54,611 bases of DNA, from contig NZ_BOMI01000132.1 of the NCBI RefSeq assembly GCF_016862115.1, forward strand, positions 1 through 54,611. Direction: 5' to 3'. This document shows, one piece after another, positions 41,061 to 49,586 of the stretch. The notes beneath the pieces were generated by a model. It saw only the letters and a list, made by a program, of their open reading frames with translations. It searched no databases and was not told the origin of the DNA. Source of the stretch: Paractinoplanes deccanensis (GTDB lineage: Bacteria > Actinomycetota > Actinomycetes > Mycobacteriales > Micromonosporaceae). Within the stretch, counting starts at the first letter, position 1. Every line of letters starts with the position of its first letter. A program made the translations under genes and the position numbers.

Positions 41061-42092
41061 CTACAGCTCGCAGTTGATCAGCACCGGTTCCGGGTGCAGC
41101 TCGACGCCGAAGCGGTCGCGCACGCCGTCGCGGACGGTGCGCGCCAAGTCGAGCAGCGCCGTCGTGGTGCCGCCGCCCCGGTTGGTCAGCGCCAGCGTGT
41201 GCTTGCTCGAGATCGCCACGCGGTCGCCGGCGAAGCCCTTCGGAAAGCCGGCCTGCTCGATCAGCCACGCCGCCGGGATCTTCACGGTGCCGTCCGCGCC
41301 GGGCCAGTGCGGCGCCTCCAGGCCGAGCGCGGCCCACTCCGCGGCGCTCACCACCGGGTTGGTGAAGAAGGAGCCGACCGACCACGTGTCGCGGTCCTCG
41401 GCGTCGAGCACCATGCCCTTGCCGGCGCGCAGCTTGAGGACCGTGTCGCGGGCCTGCCGCAGCGGCACCCGGTCGCCCGCCTCGGCGCCCAGGTTGCGGG
41501 CCAGCTCGGCATAGCGGATCGGCGCCGACTCGGCCGAGCGCTCCAGGCGGAAGTCGACCTCCAGCACCACGTACCGGTCGTTGTGCTTGAAGACGCTGGC
41601 ACGGTAGGCGAAGCCGCACTCCTCCGGCGTCATCGCGCGGATCGTGTCCCGCTCCCGGTCGTACGCGTGGACGGCCACGATGGTGTGCGCGACCTCCTGC
41701 CCGTACGCCCCGACGTTCTGGATCGGCGTGGCGCCGGCCGACCCGGGGATGCCGGAGAGGCACTCGACACCGGAATAGCCGTTCTCCACCGCGTACGCCA
41801 CGAAGTCGTCCCACGGCTCACCGGCGGCGACCCGCAGGGTCGAGGGCGCCACCTCCTGAACGCCGCGCGTGCGCACCAGCACGACCGTGCCGGGGAAGCC
41901 CGCATCGCCGATCACCACGTTGCTGCCGCCCGCCAAAAGGAGGATCTGCCGGCCCTCCGCCGTGGCTTTACGCACCGTAGCGACCAATTGGTCCTTTTCA
42001 GTGGCCGCCGCGAGGATGCCGGGCGGCCCGCCGAGGCGTAGCGTCGTGTACGCCGACAGGACAGTTTGCGATGCGGCGCTAAGGTCATGCAC
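41061..42092 (-). CDS. murB: UDP-N-acetylmuramate dehydrogenase MurB
   Basis: Cytoplasmic FAD enzyme that reduces UDP-GlcNAc enolpyruvate to UDP-MurNAc in peptidoglycan synthesis; 343 residues. It has the N-terminal YTTLRLGGP and LLLAGGSNVVI FAD-binding segments, GIPGSAGATPIQNVGAYGQE, the catalytic SVGSFFTNPV (Ser) and the C-terminal AAWLIEQAGFPKGF. The GTG at 42092 is preferred; an in-frame TTG at 42125 would lie in the region shared with the divergent gene. Nothing is unusual for an actinobacterial MurB. Confidence 0.96.
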   Translation of the reverse strand: MHDLSAASQTVLSAYTTLRLGGPPGILAAATEKDQLVATVRKATAEGRQILLLAGGSNVVIGDAGFPGTVVLVRTRGVQEVAPSTLRVAAGEPWDDFVAYAVENGYSGVECLSGIPGSAGATPIQNVGAYGQEVAHTIVAVHAYDRERDTIRAMTPEECGFAYRASVFKHNDRYVVLEVDFRLERSAESAPIRYAELARNLGAEAGDRVPLRQARDTVLKLRAGKGMVLDAEDRDTWSVGSFFTNPVVSAAEWAALGLEAPHWPGADGTVKIPAAWLIEQAGFPKGFAGDRVAISSKHTLALTNRGGGTTTALLDLARTVRDGVRDRFGVELHPEPVLINCEL

Positions 42093-42160
42093 GGCACCAA
42101 CCCTAGGCTCAACGGTTCGGGGCAACTCATCGGCGGTCCGGTGGAGCGGAGAGAATCGCG

Positions 42161-42916
42161 ATGAACAGGCTGCACGCGACGAAGGACTTCTGGCTCGCGG
42201 CGTTGCGCGCCGACAGCCCCGCGCTGCAGGACGCGGTCGCCCAGGCCGGGCCCGACGCCCCGCTGCCGTCCGGCACGGGCACGGTCGCCGATCTCGTCGA
42301 GCGGGTCACCGCCTTCCTCCGGTTCGTCCGCGACTACACGCCGCGCGGCGTCACCACCCGGCCCGAGGAGCTTCCGCCCGGCCCCCGCCCCGACTGGGAG
42401 ACCCAGCTCGACGGGCTGCGCCGCGAGCTGACCGGCACCATCGAGACGCTGGACGCGCTCGAGGCCGACATCCCGGCGTGGAACTGGGCCCCGCAGGCCA
42501 AGACCGCGGGCTTCTGGCACCGCCGCACGGCTCACGAGATCTCGTTGCGCCGCTGGGACGCCGAGTCCGCCGCGGGCCGGCCCACCCCGATCGAGACCAA
42601 GCTGGCCGCCGACGGCATCGGCGAGGTGCTCGACACCTGGCTGCCCGCCGGCCGCCGCACCGGCCCCACCGACCTGCACGGCGTGGTCCACCTGGTCGCG
42701 GGCGACGCCGGGCACGAGTGGTTCGTCCGGTTGCGCGGCATGGGCGTGGCGCTGCTCGACACCAGCACGATCCTCGACGACGACGATCACCACGCCCGCG
42801 CCCAGGCCACCGGCACAGCCAGCGACCTGCTGCTGGTGCTGATGGGACGGCAGCGTACGGACCGTCTCGTGGTCACCGGCGATCCTCGCCTGATCGCCGC
42901 TCTCCAGGCGGGCTGA
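42161..42916 (+). CDS. Maleylpyruvate isomerase-family protein (mycothiol-dependent type)
   Basis: A 251-residue cytoplasmic protein of the MDMPI/DinB-like family common in actinomycetes. The N-terminal helical part has LVERVTAFLRFVRDYTPRGV and PAWNWAPQAKTAGFWHRRTAHEISLR, with the three-His/Trp pattern of the metal and thiol site (the usual HRxxHE). The C-terminal domain carries LHGVVHLVAGDAGHEWFVRL. The substrate is unknown; many members are mycothiol S-transferases. The ATG has GGAGAG upstream. It is divergent from murB (68 bases). Confidence 0.88.
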   Translation: MNRLHATKDFWLAALRADSPALQDAVAQAGPDAPLPSGTGTVADLVERVTAFLRFVRDYTPRGVTTRPEELPPGPRPDWETQLDGLRRELTGTIETLDALEADIPAWNWAPQAKTAGFWHRRTAHEISLRRWDAESAAGRPTPIETKLAADGIGEVLDTWLPAGRRTGPTDLHGVVHLVAGDAGHEWFVRLRGMGVALLDTSTILDDDDHHARAQATGTASDLLLVLMGRQRTDRLVVTGDPRLIAALQAG

Positions 42917-42955
42917 CCCCGCCCGCGCACCCTGCCAACCACCCCGCGCCGGACT

Positions 42956-42968
42956 TAAGCCTGGCTTA
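42956..42968. promoter_or_regulatory. Perfect palindrome TAAGCC-T-GGCTTA
   Basis: A 13-base perfect inverted repeat in the 144-base gap before the GH1 gene. It differs from the LacI-type sites next to it, so it may bind a second regulator, or serve as the end of the upstream transcript. Confidence 0.4.
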
Positions 42969-42990
42969 CATTCGACTTACCGGGGGATCG

Positions 42991-43004
42991 CGGAACCGTT
43001 TCCG
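42991..43004. promoter_or_regulatory. LacI-type operator candidate, GGAACC-GTTTCC
   Basis: A near-palindrome with central CG, in the style of LacI-family operators, 57 bases ahead of the GH1 start. A second, perfect 8-base palindrome AACCGGTT lies at 43016-43023. The LacI-family gene sits in the same transcription unit. Confidence 0.55.
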
Positions 43005-43060
43005 TCCCTATGATGAACCGGTTAAGTTCGGATTACGCAGACCCAGGAAGCGGGGAACGC

Positions 43061-44485
43061 ATGACGGCAACCGTCACCTCCACGTCGGCGCAGCCGGCCC
43101 TCGCCGGGATCACCTTCCCCGACGGCTTCATCTGGGGCGCCGCCACGGCGTCCTACCAGATCGAGGGCGCGGCACGGGAGGACGGTCGCGGCCCGTCCAT
43201 CTGGGACACCTTCAGCCGTACGCCGGGCCGCGTCTACCGCGGGCACACCGGCGACGTCGCGTGCGACCACTACCACCGCTACCCGGACGACGTGGCGCTG
43301 ATGGCCGACCTCGGCCTCAAGTCGTACCGGTTCTCCGTCGCCTGGCCGCGCATCCAGCCGGACGGCTCCGGCCCGGTCAACGTCCGCGGCCTCGACTTCT
43401 ACGACCGGCTCACCGACGAGCTGCTCGGCAAGGGCATCGACCCGGTGGTGACGCTCTACCACTGGGACCTGCCGCAGACCCTGGAGGACCGGGGCGGCTG
43501 GCCCAACCGCGAGACCGCGGAGGCCTTCGCCGACTACGCCGAGATCGTGTACGCCCGCCTCGGCGACCGGGTCGGCACGTGGACCACGCTGAACGAGCCG
43601 TGGTGCTCGGCCTACCTGGGCTACGGCAGCGGCGTGCACGCGCCCGGCCGCCAGGAGCCGGCCGCCGCCCTCACCGCGGTGCACCACCTGTTGCTCGGCC
43701 ACGGCCTCGCCGCCCGCGCGCTGCGCTCGGCCGGCGCCCGCAACGTCAGCATCACGCTCAACCCGGCGGTCGTCTTCCCGGTCGACCCGGACAGCGCGGC
43801 CGACCGCGACGCCGCCCGGATCATCGACGGGCTCTCCAACCGGATCTTCTTCGACCCGCTGCTCAAGGGCGAGTACCCGGCGGACGTCCTCGAGCACATC
43901 GCCCGGTTCACCGACCTGTCGTACATCAAGGACGGCGACCTCGAGACGATCAACGCACCGATCGACGTGCTGGGGATCAACTTCTACCAGCCCGCGTACG
44001 TGTCGGCGAAGCCCGGCACGCCCGCGTCGCTCGACCAGCCGGGCAGCGAGGGCATCGCCTACCGCGCCCCGGACGGCCCGGTCACCGACATGAACTGGCT
44101 CATCGAGCCGGCCAGCCTCACCAGCTTGCTCAAGCGCATCCACGAGGACTACCCCGGCACCCCCGTGATGATCACGGAGAACGGCGCCGCGTACCCCGAG
44201 GGCCCCGGCGCCGACGGCGAGGTCCACGACACCCGCCGCGTCGAGTACCTCGACGGTCACCTGCGGGCCTGCCATGATGCCCTGGCGGCCGGTGTCGATC
44301 TGCGTGGCTACTTCGTCTGGTCGCTCATGGACAATTTCGAGTGGGCCGAGGGTTACCGCAAGCGGTTCGGTGTCGTGCACGTCGACTACGCCACCCAGCA
44401 GCGGACGCTCAAGGACAGCGCGAAGTGGTACCGGGAGGTGATCCGGCGCAACGGCATCGCGGCGCCGGGTTCTGACGAGGGGTGA
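43061..44485 (+). CDS. Family 1 glycoside hydrolase (beta-glucosidase)
   Basis: Cytoplasmic enzyme of 474 residues that cleaves beta-glycosides such as cello-oligosaccharides. The GH1 signatures are clear: FIWGAATASYQIEGAAREDG near the N-terminus, acid/base Glu in TLNEP (E179), nucleophile in ITENG (E373), and FVWSLMDNFEWAEGY near the C-terminus. No signal peptide is seen. The ATG at 43061 follows GGGGAAC; an ATG at 43010 is less likely because it lies over the operator region. A LacI regulator follows 6 bases later, so both probably share one transcript under that regulator. Confidence 0.95.
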   Translation: MTATVTSTSAQPALAGITFPDGFIWGAATASYQIEGAAREDGRGPSIWDTFSRTPGRVYRGHTGDVACDHYHRYPDDVALMADLGLKSYRFSVAWPRIQPDGSGPVNVRGLDFYDRLTDELLGKGIDPVVTLYHWDLPQTLEDRGGWPNRETAEAFADYAEIVYARLGDRVGTWTTLNEPWCSAYLGYGSGVHAPGRQEPAAALTAVHHLLLGHGLAARALRSAGARNVSITLNPAVVFPVDPDSAADRDAARIIDGLSNRIFFDPLLKGEYPADVLEHIARFTDLSYIKDGDLETINAPIDVLGINFYQPAYVSAKPGTPASLDQPGSEGIAYRAPDGPVTDMNWLIEPASLTSLLKRIHEDYPGTPVMITENGAAYPEGPGADGEVHDTRRVEYLDGHLRACHDALAAGVDLRGYFVWSLMDNFEWAEGYRKRFGVVHVDYATQQRTLKDSAKWYREVIRRNGIAAPGSDEG

Positions 44486-44491
44486 CCTTTT

Positions 44492-45502
44492 GTGGTGACG
44501 CGGGAGCGGCCGACCCTGGAAGCAGTGGCGCGCCGCGCCGGGGTGTCCCGGGCGACCGTCTCCCGCGTCGTCAACGGATCCACCTCGGTGGCCGCCTCGA
44601 TCCGTGAGGCGGTCAACCGGGCCGTCGACGAGCTCGGCTACGTGCCCAACCAGGCCGCCCGCAGCCTCGTCACCCAGCGCACCGAGTCGATAGCGCTGAT
44701 CGTGCCGGAGACGGCGAACCGCGTCTTCTCCGACGACCTGTTCTTCCCCGCGATCATCCGCGGTGTCGGCGCCGAGCTGGAGGCGGCCGACAAGCAGCTG
44801 GTGCTGATGATGGCCGGCTCGGCCAAGAGCCACGACCGCGTCGAGCGGTACGCGGTGGCGGGTCACGTCGACGGCGTCATGTTCGCCTCGATGCACGGCG
44901 CCGACCCGCTGCCCGGCACCCTGGTGCGCCTCGGCATCCCGGTGATCTGCAGCGGCCGCCCCATCGGCGGCGCCACGGTGCCCTATGTGGACGTCGACCA
45001 CTTCGGCGGCGTCGCCGCGGCCGTGCGCCACCTGGTCGCCGCCGGCCGCCGCCGGATAGCCACCATCGCCGGCCCGCAGGACATGGTCGCCGGCATCGAC
45101 CGCCTGGCCGGCTACCGGGCCACCCTCGACGAGGCCGGGCTGCCCCAGCGCGCCGCCCTCGGCGACTTCACCCGCGAGTCCGGCATGGCCGCCATGCGCT
45201 CCCTGCTGGACGACGACCCCACCCTCGACGCGGTCTTCGCCGCCTCGGACATGATGGCCCACGGCGCCCTGTCCGCCCTCAAGGCCGCCGGCCGCCGCGT
45301 CCCCGACGACGTCGCGGTGATCGGCTTCGACGACTTCGAGATCAGCCGCTACAGCGACCCGCCCCTCACCACCGTCCGCCAGCCCATCGCCGACATGGGC
45401 CGCACCATGGCCCGCCAGCTCCTCGGCCTGATCAACGGCGACACCGCCCTCCCCGACGCCGTCGTCCTCCCCACCGAGCTGGTGGTCCGCGAGTCCGCCT
45501 GA
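44492..45502 (+). CDS. LacI-family transcriptional regulator
   Basis: A 336-residue repressor. An N-terminal helix-turn-helix (TLEAVARRAGVSRATVSRVV, about residues 8-27) is followed by the hinge (YVPNQAARSLVTQR). The periplasmic-binding-like effector domain has AGHVDGVMFASMHG, YVDVDHFGGVAAAVRHLVAA, and DAVFAASDMMAHGALSALKA, then IGFDDFEISRYSDPPLTTVR. The start is a GTG with GAGGGG upstream. It is the likely repressor of the upstream GH1 gene and of itself; the sugar effector is unknown. Confidence 0.95.
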   Translation: MVTRERPTLEAVARRAGVSRATVSRVVNGSTSVAASIREAVNRAVDELGYVPNQAARSLVTQRTESIALIVPETANRVFSDDLFFPAIIRGVGAELEAADKQLVLMMAGSAKSHDRVERYAVAGHVDGVMFASMHGADPLPGTLVRLGIPVICSGRPIGGATVPYVDVDHFGGVAAAVRHLVAAGRRRIATIAGPQDMVAGIDRLAGYRATLDEAGLPQRAALGDFTRESGMAAMRSLLDDDPTLDAVFAASDMMAHGALSALKAAGRRVPDDVAVIGFDDFEISRYSDPPLTTVRQPIADMGRTMARQLLGLINGDTALPDAVVLPTELVVRESA

Positions 45503-45558
45503 CGCCTGGCCGCACGTGCGAGGCTGGGGTCGTGTTCGCTGATCAGGGAGGTGTTGCG

Positions 45559-46527
45559 GTGGAGTTCAGGCGACTGGGACGGACCGGGCTTCGGGTGAGC
45601 CGCATCGGGCTGGGCTGCATGAGCTACGGCCGGGCCTCGGCCGGCATGCACCGGTGGACCCTGGACGAGGACGCCGCGGCGCCGTTCTTCCGGCAGGCCG
45701 TCGAGCTCGGTGTGACCTTCTGGGACACCGCGAACGTCTATCAGGGCGGCACCTCGGAGGAGTTCGTCGGGCGGGCGATCACCCGGTTCTCCCGCCGGGA
45801 GGAGATCGTGCTGGCCACCAAGGTCAGCGGCAAGGTGCACGACGGGCCGGGCGGCAGCGGCCTGTCCCGCAAGGCGATCCTGGAGCAGGCCGACGCTTCA
45901 CTGCGGCGGCTGGGCACGGACTACATCGACGTCTACTACATCCACCGGTTCGACCCCGAGACGCCGGTCGAGGAGACCATGCAGGCGCTCGACGACCTGG
46001 TCCGGGCCGGCAAGGTGCGCTATCTCGGCGCGTCGTCGATGTGGGCGTGGCAGTTCGCCAAGGCGCAGCACGCCGCCGTGCTGAACGGATGGACCACGTT
46101 CTCGGCGATGCAGGACCAGTACAACGTGCTCAAGCGCGAGGAGGAACGAGACATGATCCCGATGTGTCTCGATCAGGGTGTCGGCCTGACTCCCTACTCG
46201 CCGCTGGCCAAGGGCCGGGCCACCCGCCCGTGGGGTCACCAGACCGGCCGGTCCTCCTCGGACGACGTGGCCAAGGTGTTCGACCGCGGCGTCGACGAGC
46301 CGGTCGTGAACGCGATCCAGAAGGTCGCCGAGGACCGCGGCGTCGCGATGGCCCAGGTGGCGCTGGCCTGGGTCCTGTCCAAGCCGGTCGTCTCGTGCCC
46401 GATCGTCGGCGCCACCCGGCCGCACCACCTCCGGGACGCCGTCGCCGCCCTCGACCTGCGCCTCACCGACGCCGAGATCGCCGAGCTGGAGGCGCCCTAC
46501 CAGCCTCAGGACAACTACTGGTGGTGA
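45559..46527 (+). CDS. Aldo/keto reductase
   Basis: NADPH-dependent reductase of 322 residues. It has the AKR pattern: RRLGRTGLRVSRIGLGCMSY, then FWDTANVYQGGTSEEFVGRA (catalytic Asp and Tyr), ATKVSGKVHD (Lys), YYIHRFDP (His), LGASSMWAWQFAKAQ, and the cofactor loop PIVGATRPHHLRDAVAAL. It resembles the YajO/Tas subgroup. The GTG at 45559 has GGGAGG 7 bases upstream; the GTG at 45532 is an alternative. The substrate is unknown. It ends exactly where the next convergent gene begins. Confidence 0.93.
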   Translation: MEFRRLGRTGLRVSRIGLGCMSYGRASAGMHRWTLDEDAAAPFFRQAVELGVTFWDTANVYQGGTSEEFVGRAITRFSRREEIVLATKVSGKVHDGPGGSGLSRKAILEQADASLRRLGTDYIDVYYIHRFDPETPVEETMQALDDLVRAGKVRYLGASSMWAWQFAKAQHAAVLNGWTTFSAMQDQYNVLKREEERDMIPMCLDQGVGLTPYSPLAKGRATRPWGHQTGRSSSDDVAKVFDRGVDEPVVNAIQKVAEDRGVAMAQVALAWVLSKPVVSCPIVGATRPHHLRDAVAALDLRLTDAEIAELEAPYQPQDNYWW

Positions 46528-47334
46528 TCAGACCGCGCTGGTGATCCGCGGGGGAACGGTCGTGGGGTGGCCCAGGACCTCGCGGGAGAGCAGGGTCGCG
46601 CCGGCGATCGCGGCCGGCATGAGCAGGATGGCGCCGAGCGGGATCAGGAAGCAGCAGAAGACGGCGACGCCGAAGCCGAGGGCCATCGCCTTGTTCTGCT
46701 TCAGCACCTCGCGGCGGTGGCGCAGGCGCCGGCCGCGCCGCTGGAACGGGACGCCGGTGAGCTCGACCGCCAGGAGCCAGCCGCCCACCGCGCCGCCCAG
46801 CACCGGGATCACGGTCTGGCCGACGACCGGCAGGAAGCCGAGGAGAAACAGCGGGATGCCGACCAGGATCGACAGGCCGATCAGCCGCAGCGAGTCGGTC
46901 AGGCTGCGGCCCAGCGACTGCCAGAAGCCGGTCTCGACCTCGTCGGGCACGCCGCCGTACTGCTCCTCGACCAGCTCGGAGATGCGCTCGTAGAACGGGT
47001 CGCCGATGAGCAGCGTGACCGCGGTGAACGACAGCACCCCGATGACCACGGCGACCCCGAGCAGCCCGGCGCCGGCGAGCACCTGCACCAGGTCGCCCCA
47101 GGTCTCGCCCCAGTCGTCGGCGAACCACGTGACCGCGTCCGACAGCTCGGGCAGGAAGTCGATGAGGAAGAACAGGGCGGTGGCGTAGAGCGCGCCCGCG
47201 ATGACCGCGGGCACCCACCCGAGCAGCAGCAGCTTGGGGCGGCGCAGCAGGATCCCGAGCCCGCGCCCGAGCAGCCCGGCACCGAGCAGGAAGCGCTTGG
47301 CCGCCCCGAGCGGCTTACCGGCGTCGACGTTCAC
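46528..47334 (-). CDS. EI24/CysZ-family membrane protein
   Basis: A 268-residue polytopic inner-membrane protein with about five or six predicted helices. The family core is recognisable: RPKLLLLGWVPAVIAGALY, the GDPFYERISELVEE segment, GIPLFLLGFLPVVGQTVIPV and the SPxA-like GAILLMPAAIAGATLL near the C-terminus. Members are linked to sulfate transport (CysZ) or are uncharacterised in actinomycetes. The start is a GTG with weak ribosome-site support. It is convergent with the aldo/keto reductase, with no bases between stops. Confidence 0.88.
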   Translation of the reverse strand: MNVDAGKPLGAAKRFLLGAGLLGRGLGILLRRPKLLLLGWVPAVIAGALYATALFFLIDFLPELSDAVTWFADDWGETWGDLVQVLAGAGLLGVAVVIGVLSFTAVTLLIGDPFYERISELVEEQYGGVPDEVETGFWQSLGRSLTDSLRLIGLSILVGIPLFLLGFLPVVGQTVIPVLGGAVGGWLLAVELTGVPFQRRGRRLRHRREVLKQNKAMALGFGVAVFCCFLIPLGAILLMPAAIAGATLLSREVLGHPTTVPPRITSAV

Positions 47335-47350
47335 GACACCGGAGCCTAAT

Positions 47351-47812
47351 TCACATGGGCGAGGGGCCCGATGCCGACGGCGCCGGGCTCGGGTCGCCGG
47401 GTGTGCTCGGCGTCGGGGTGGTCGCGATCTCGGTCGGGGTGGGTACGGGCGGCAGCGTCAGCGGCGGCAGCACCGGCTCCGACGTCACCGTGACCGGCGG
47501 CGCAGCGGTGGTGGACGACGGCGTGACGGCCGCCGTCGCGGCGGGCGGGGTCGCGGAGACCGTGGGAGCGGCCGCGGCGGCCGACGGCGTGGGGGCCGCG
47601 CCCGGGCGGCCGGGTCTCGGCGTGTAGCGGACCGTGGTCATCGGCGTGGTCCTCGCCGGCTTCGGGGCCGCGCCGAGGGCTCCCTCGCCGCCCGGGGCGC
47701 CGATGGCCGCGGGGCGCTTCGCGGGGGCGGCCAGGGACCAGCCGATCGACACGGCGATCGGGAGGCCGAGCGCCACTAGCCCGAAAAAGACTGTTTTAGG
47801 GGAGAACCGCAC
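47351..47812 (-). CDS. Pro/Thr/Ala-rich single-pass protein, unknown
   Basis: A 153-residue protein with one N-terminal hydrophobic helix (about 7-27, VFFGLVALGLPIAVSIGWSL), then a low-complexity Pro/Thr/Ala/Ser tail to the end (TTPMTTVRYTPRPGRPG, then many TPSxxA and PPxTxP groups). This looks like a membrane-anchored or secreted stalk that could be O-mannosylated (inference). No domain is recognised. The GTG at 47812 has no clear ribosome site and may be leaderless. It lies between the EI24 gene and the hydrolase. Confidence 0.7.
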   Translation of the reverse strand: MRFSPKTVFFGLVALGLPIAVSIGWSLAAPAKRPAAIGAPGGEGALGAAPKPARTTPMTTVRYTPRPGRPGAAPTPSAAAAAPTVSATPPAATAAVTPSSTTAAPPVTVTSEPVLPPLTLPPVPTPTEIATTPTPSTPGDPSPAPSASGPSPM

Positions 47813-47844
47813 GCTGTGAACAACAGCCGGAGAGGCGAGAAAGG

Positions 47845-48732
47845 TTACGGGCGGTTGAGGAAGTCGGAGATTCGCTCCCGCAGCTCGCGGCGGTTGTTCC
47901 AGAGCACCGCCGGGCGGTCGTACACCTGGAGCTCCGCGCCGGGCAGCAGCTCGGCGGCCCGCTCGGCCCAGGCCACCGGATGCACCTCGTCGCCGAGGCA
48001 GCCGATCACCAGCGCGCGGCCGGAGAAGGCGCGCAGCGCCGACGGCGACGCCACCGCGGGCTCGTGCCACAGCGTCGTCAGCTCGGCCGCCAGGCCGTCG
48101 CGCTGGAGCTGCTCGACCCGCTGCCGCAGGTAGGACCAGCCGGTCGGCGTGTTGCGCACCGCGGGCGGCAGCTCGAGCTCGACGGCCGCGGCGATCGACG
48201 CGGCCTCGCCCGACTCCACCGCCGCCAGCAGCCGCTCGACCCGCTCCTCGGCGGCCGCGGGGCGGGTGCCGTCGAGCGACGCCGGCAGGTAGAGGACCAC
48301 CCGCTCGAACCGGTCGGGGGTTTCGCTCAGCACCCGGCAGAGCGCCGCCGACCCCATGCTGACGCCGACCGCCCGGGTCGCCCCCGACAGGTCGGCCACC
48401 GAGCGCAGGTCGCTCGCCAGGTCGCCGAAGCTCCACGGGCCGGCCGGCGCCTCGGAGCGCCCGTGGCCGCGGAAGTGGAAGAAGACGCGGCGGCCCGCGA
48501 CCGCGCTGCCCAGCGGGCGGGTGCCGGAGATGTCACCGGCCAGCCCGTGCGCGAACACGGTCACCGGGTCGCCGACGCCGGTGACGAGCAGCTCCAGGCG
48601 CACCGCCGAAGGGGTGGAAACGATCTCGGTGGGCGGGCCCGGCAACGTGGGCCGCCCGGAGCGCGGGCCCGTGGGGTCGGCGCGCAGCAGGCGGGGCCCG
48701 CCGTCGGGCGGGGGCGGGCCGAACCGCCTCAC
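47845..48732 (-). CDS. Alpha/beta-hydrolase
   Basis: A 295-residue hydrolase. It has PVTVFAHGLAGD (oxyanion His-Gly), RVFFHFRGHGRSEAPAGP, the nucleophile Ser in GVSMGSAALCRV, and the late acid/His region VIGCLGDEVHPVAWAERAA. There is no signal peptide. The GTG at 48732 overlaps the stop of the DUF2516 gene (GTGA). The substrate cannot be told. Confidence 0.92.
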   Translation of the reverse strand: MRRFGPPPPDGGPRLLRADPTGPRSGRPTLPGPPTEIVSTPSAVRLELLVTGVGDPVTVFAHGLAGDISGTRPLGSAVAGRRVFFHFRGHGRSEAPAGPWSFGDLASDLRSVADLSGATRAVGVSMGSAALCRVLSETPDRFERVVLYLPASLDGTRPAAAEERVERLLAAVESGEAASIAAAVELELPPAVRNTPTGWSYLRQRVEQLQRDGLAAELTTLWHEPAVASPSALRAFSGRALVIGCLGDEVHPVAWAERAAELLPGAELQVYDRPAVLWNNRRELRERISDFLNRP

Positions 48733-49043
48733 CAGAAGCCTTTGCCGTCCGACAGGTCCTTGAGGCCGGGCCGGACGTCCAGCAGGTAGATCAGGGCCGC
48801 GGCGATGCCGATCAGGCTGAAGATGCCGACCGGGCCGCTGAGCAGCAGGGTCAGCACGATGCAGACGGCCAGGATCGCCGCCCACGCGCCCTTCGGCAGG
48901 GTGCCGATGGCCTGGAAACCGTCACCGCGCTGAGTCAGACAGTGGATCAGCGCAACCGCCTGGACGACCAGAGAGAGGATGAGGACGAGCAGGTTGATGT
49001 AGACGACGACGTCGTCGTAGAAGAGCGGCGCGGAATAGGCCAT
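48729..49043 (-). CDS. DUF2516 membrane protein
   Basis: A 104-residue protein with two or three predicted membrane helices (YINLLVLILSLVVQAVALIH, WAAILAVCIVLTLLLSGPVG, IFSLIGIAAALIYLLDVRPG) and the DVRPGLKDLSDGKGFW end typical of DUF2516. Function unknown. It lies between an HbhA-like gene and a hydrolase. In Mycobacterium tuberculosis the same order is found (regulator Rv0474, hbhA Rv0475, membrane protein Rv0476), as I recall it. Confidence 0.9.
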   Translation of the reverse strand: MAYSAPLFYDDVVVYINLLVLILSLVVQAVALIHCLTQRGDGFQAIGTLPKGAWAAILAVCIVLTLLLSGPVGIFSLIGIAAALIYLLDVRPGLKDLSDGKGFW

Positions 49044-49109
49044 GAGGAGAAGTCTATGCCGCGGGGCACGGCGGTCGCCGAGCCCCGCGGATCATGTCGT
49101 GCTCGACGA

Positions 49110-49586
49110 TTACTCCGCCGAGTCGGTCTTGGGAGCGCGCTTGCGCGGCTTGGGCGTGGCCGGGGCCGCGGCGACCTCCTTGGTGGCCTGCGCGGCCTCG
49201 ACGGCCTTGGTCTCCTCGGTGGTCTCGATGTCGGCGTTGACCACGTCGGCGGCCTCGACGACGCCGGTGCCCACCACGCGCTCGCCGCGGGCGACCAGGG
49301 CCGTGTACGCCGCGAGGGCGCGGTCCTGGGCGAGCTGGGCGAAGGAGGTGGCCACGCTGGCCGCGTTGCCCCGCAGCGCCTCGAAGTCGGTGGCGGCGGC
49401 CTTTTCGCGCAGCTCGGCGGCCTTGGTGCCGGCCTGCTCGTTGTAGACGCGCAGCGAGGCGGCGGCGCGCTCGCTCAGCTCGTTGACCACGGCCGGCAGC
49501 TTGCGGAGCTGCTGGTAGGCGAGGTCACCGGCGCCGGCGGCGGCGTAGATGGGCGCGGGGAAGCGGGTCTTGGTCTGCTCGGTCAT
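49110..49586 (-). CDS. HbhA-like (heparin-binding haemagglutinin) protein
   Basis: A 158-residue protein dominated by a long helical region (about 20-110) with AYQQLRKLPAVVNELSERAA, then AASLRVYNEQAGTKAAELRE. A C-terminal low-complexity tail, Ala/Pro/Lys-rich (VAAAPATPKPRKRAPKTD), recalls HbhA of mycobacteria. There is no signal peptide or membrane helix. In Actinoplanes-type organisms the role is more likely structural or membrane-domain related than host adhesion (inference). It overlaps the HTH gene by four bases. Confidence 0.85.
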   Translation of the reverse strand: MTEQTKTRFPAPIYAAAGAGDLAYQQLRKLPAVVNELSERAAASLRVYNEQAGTKAAELREKAAATDFEALRGNAASVATSFAQLAQDRALAAYTALVARGERVVGTGVVEAADVVNADIETTEETKAVEAAQATKEVAAAPATPKPRKRAPKTDSAE

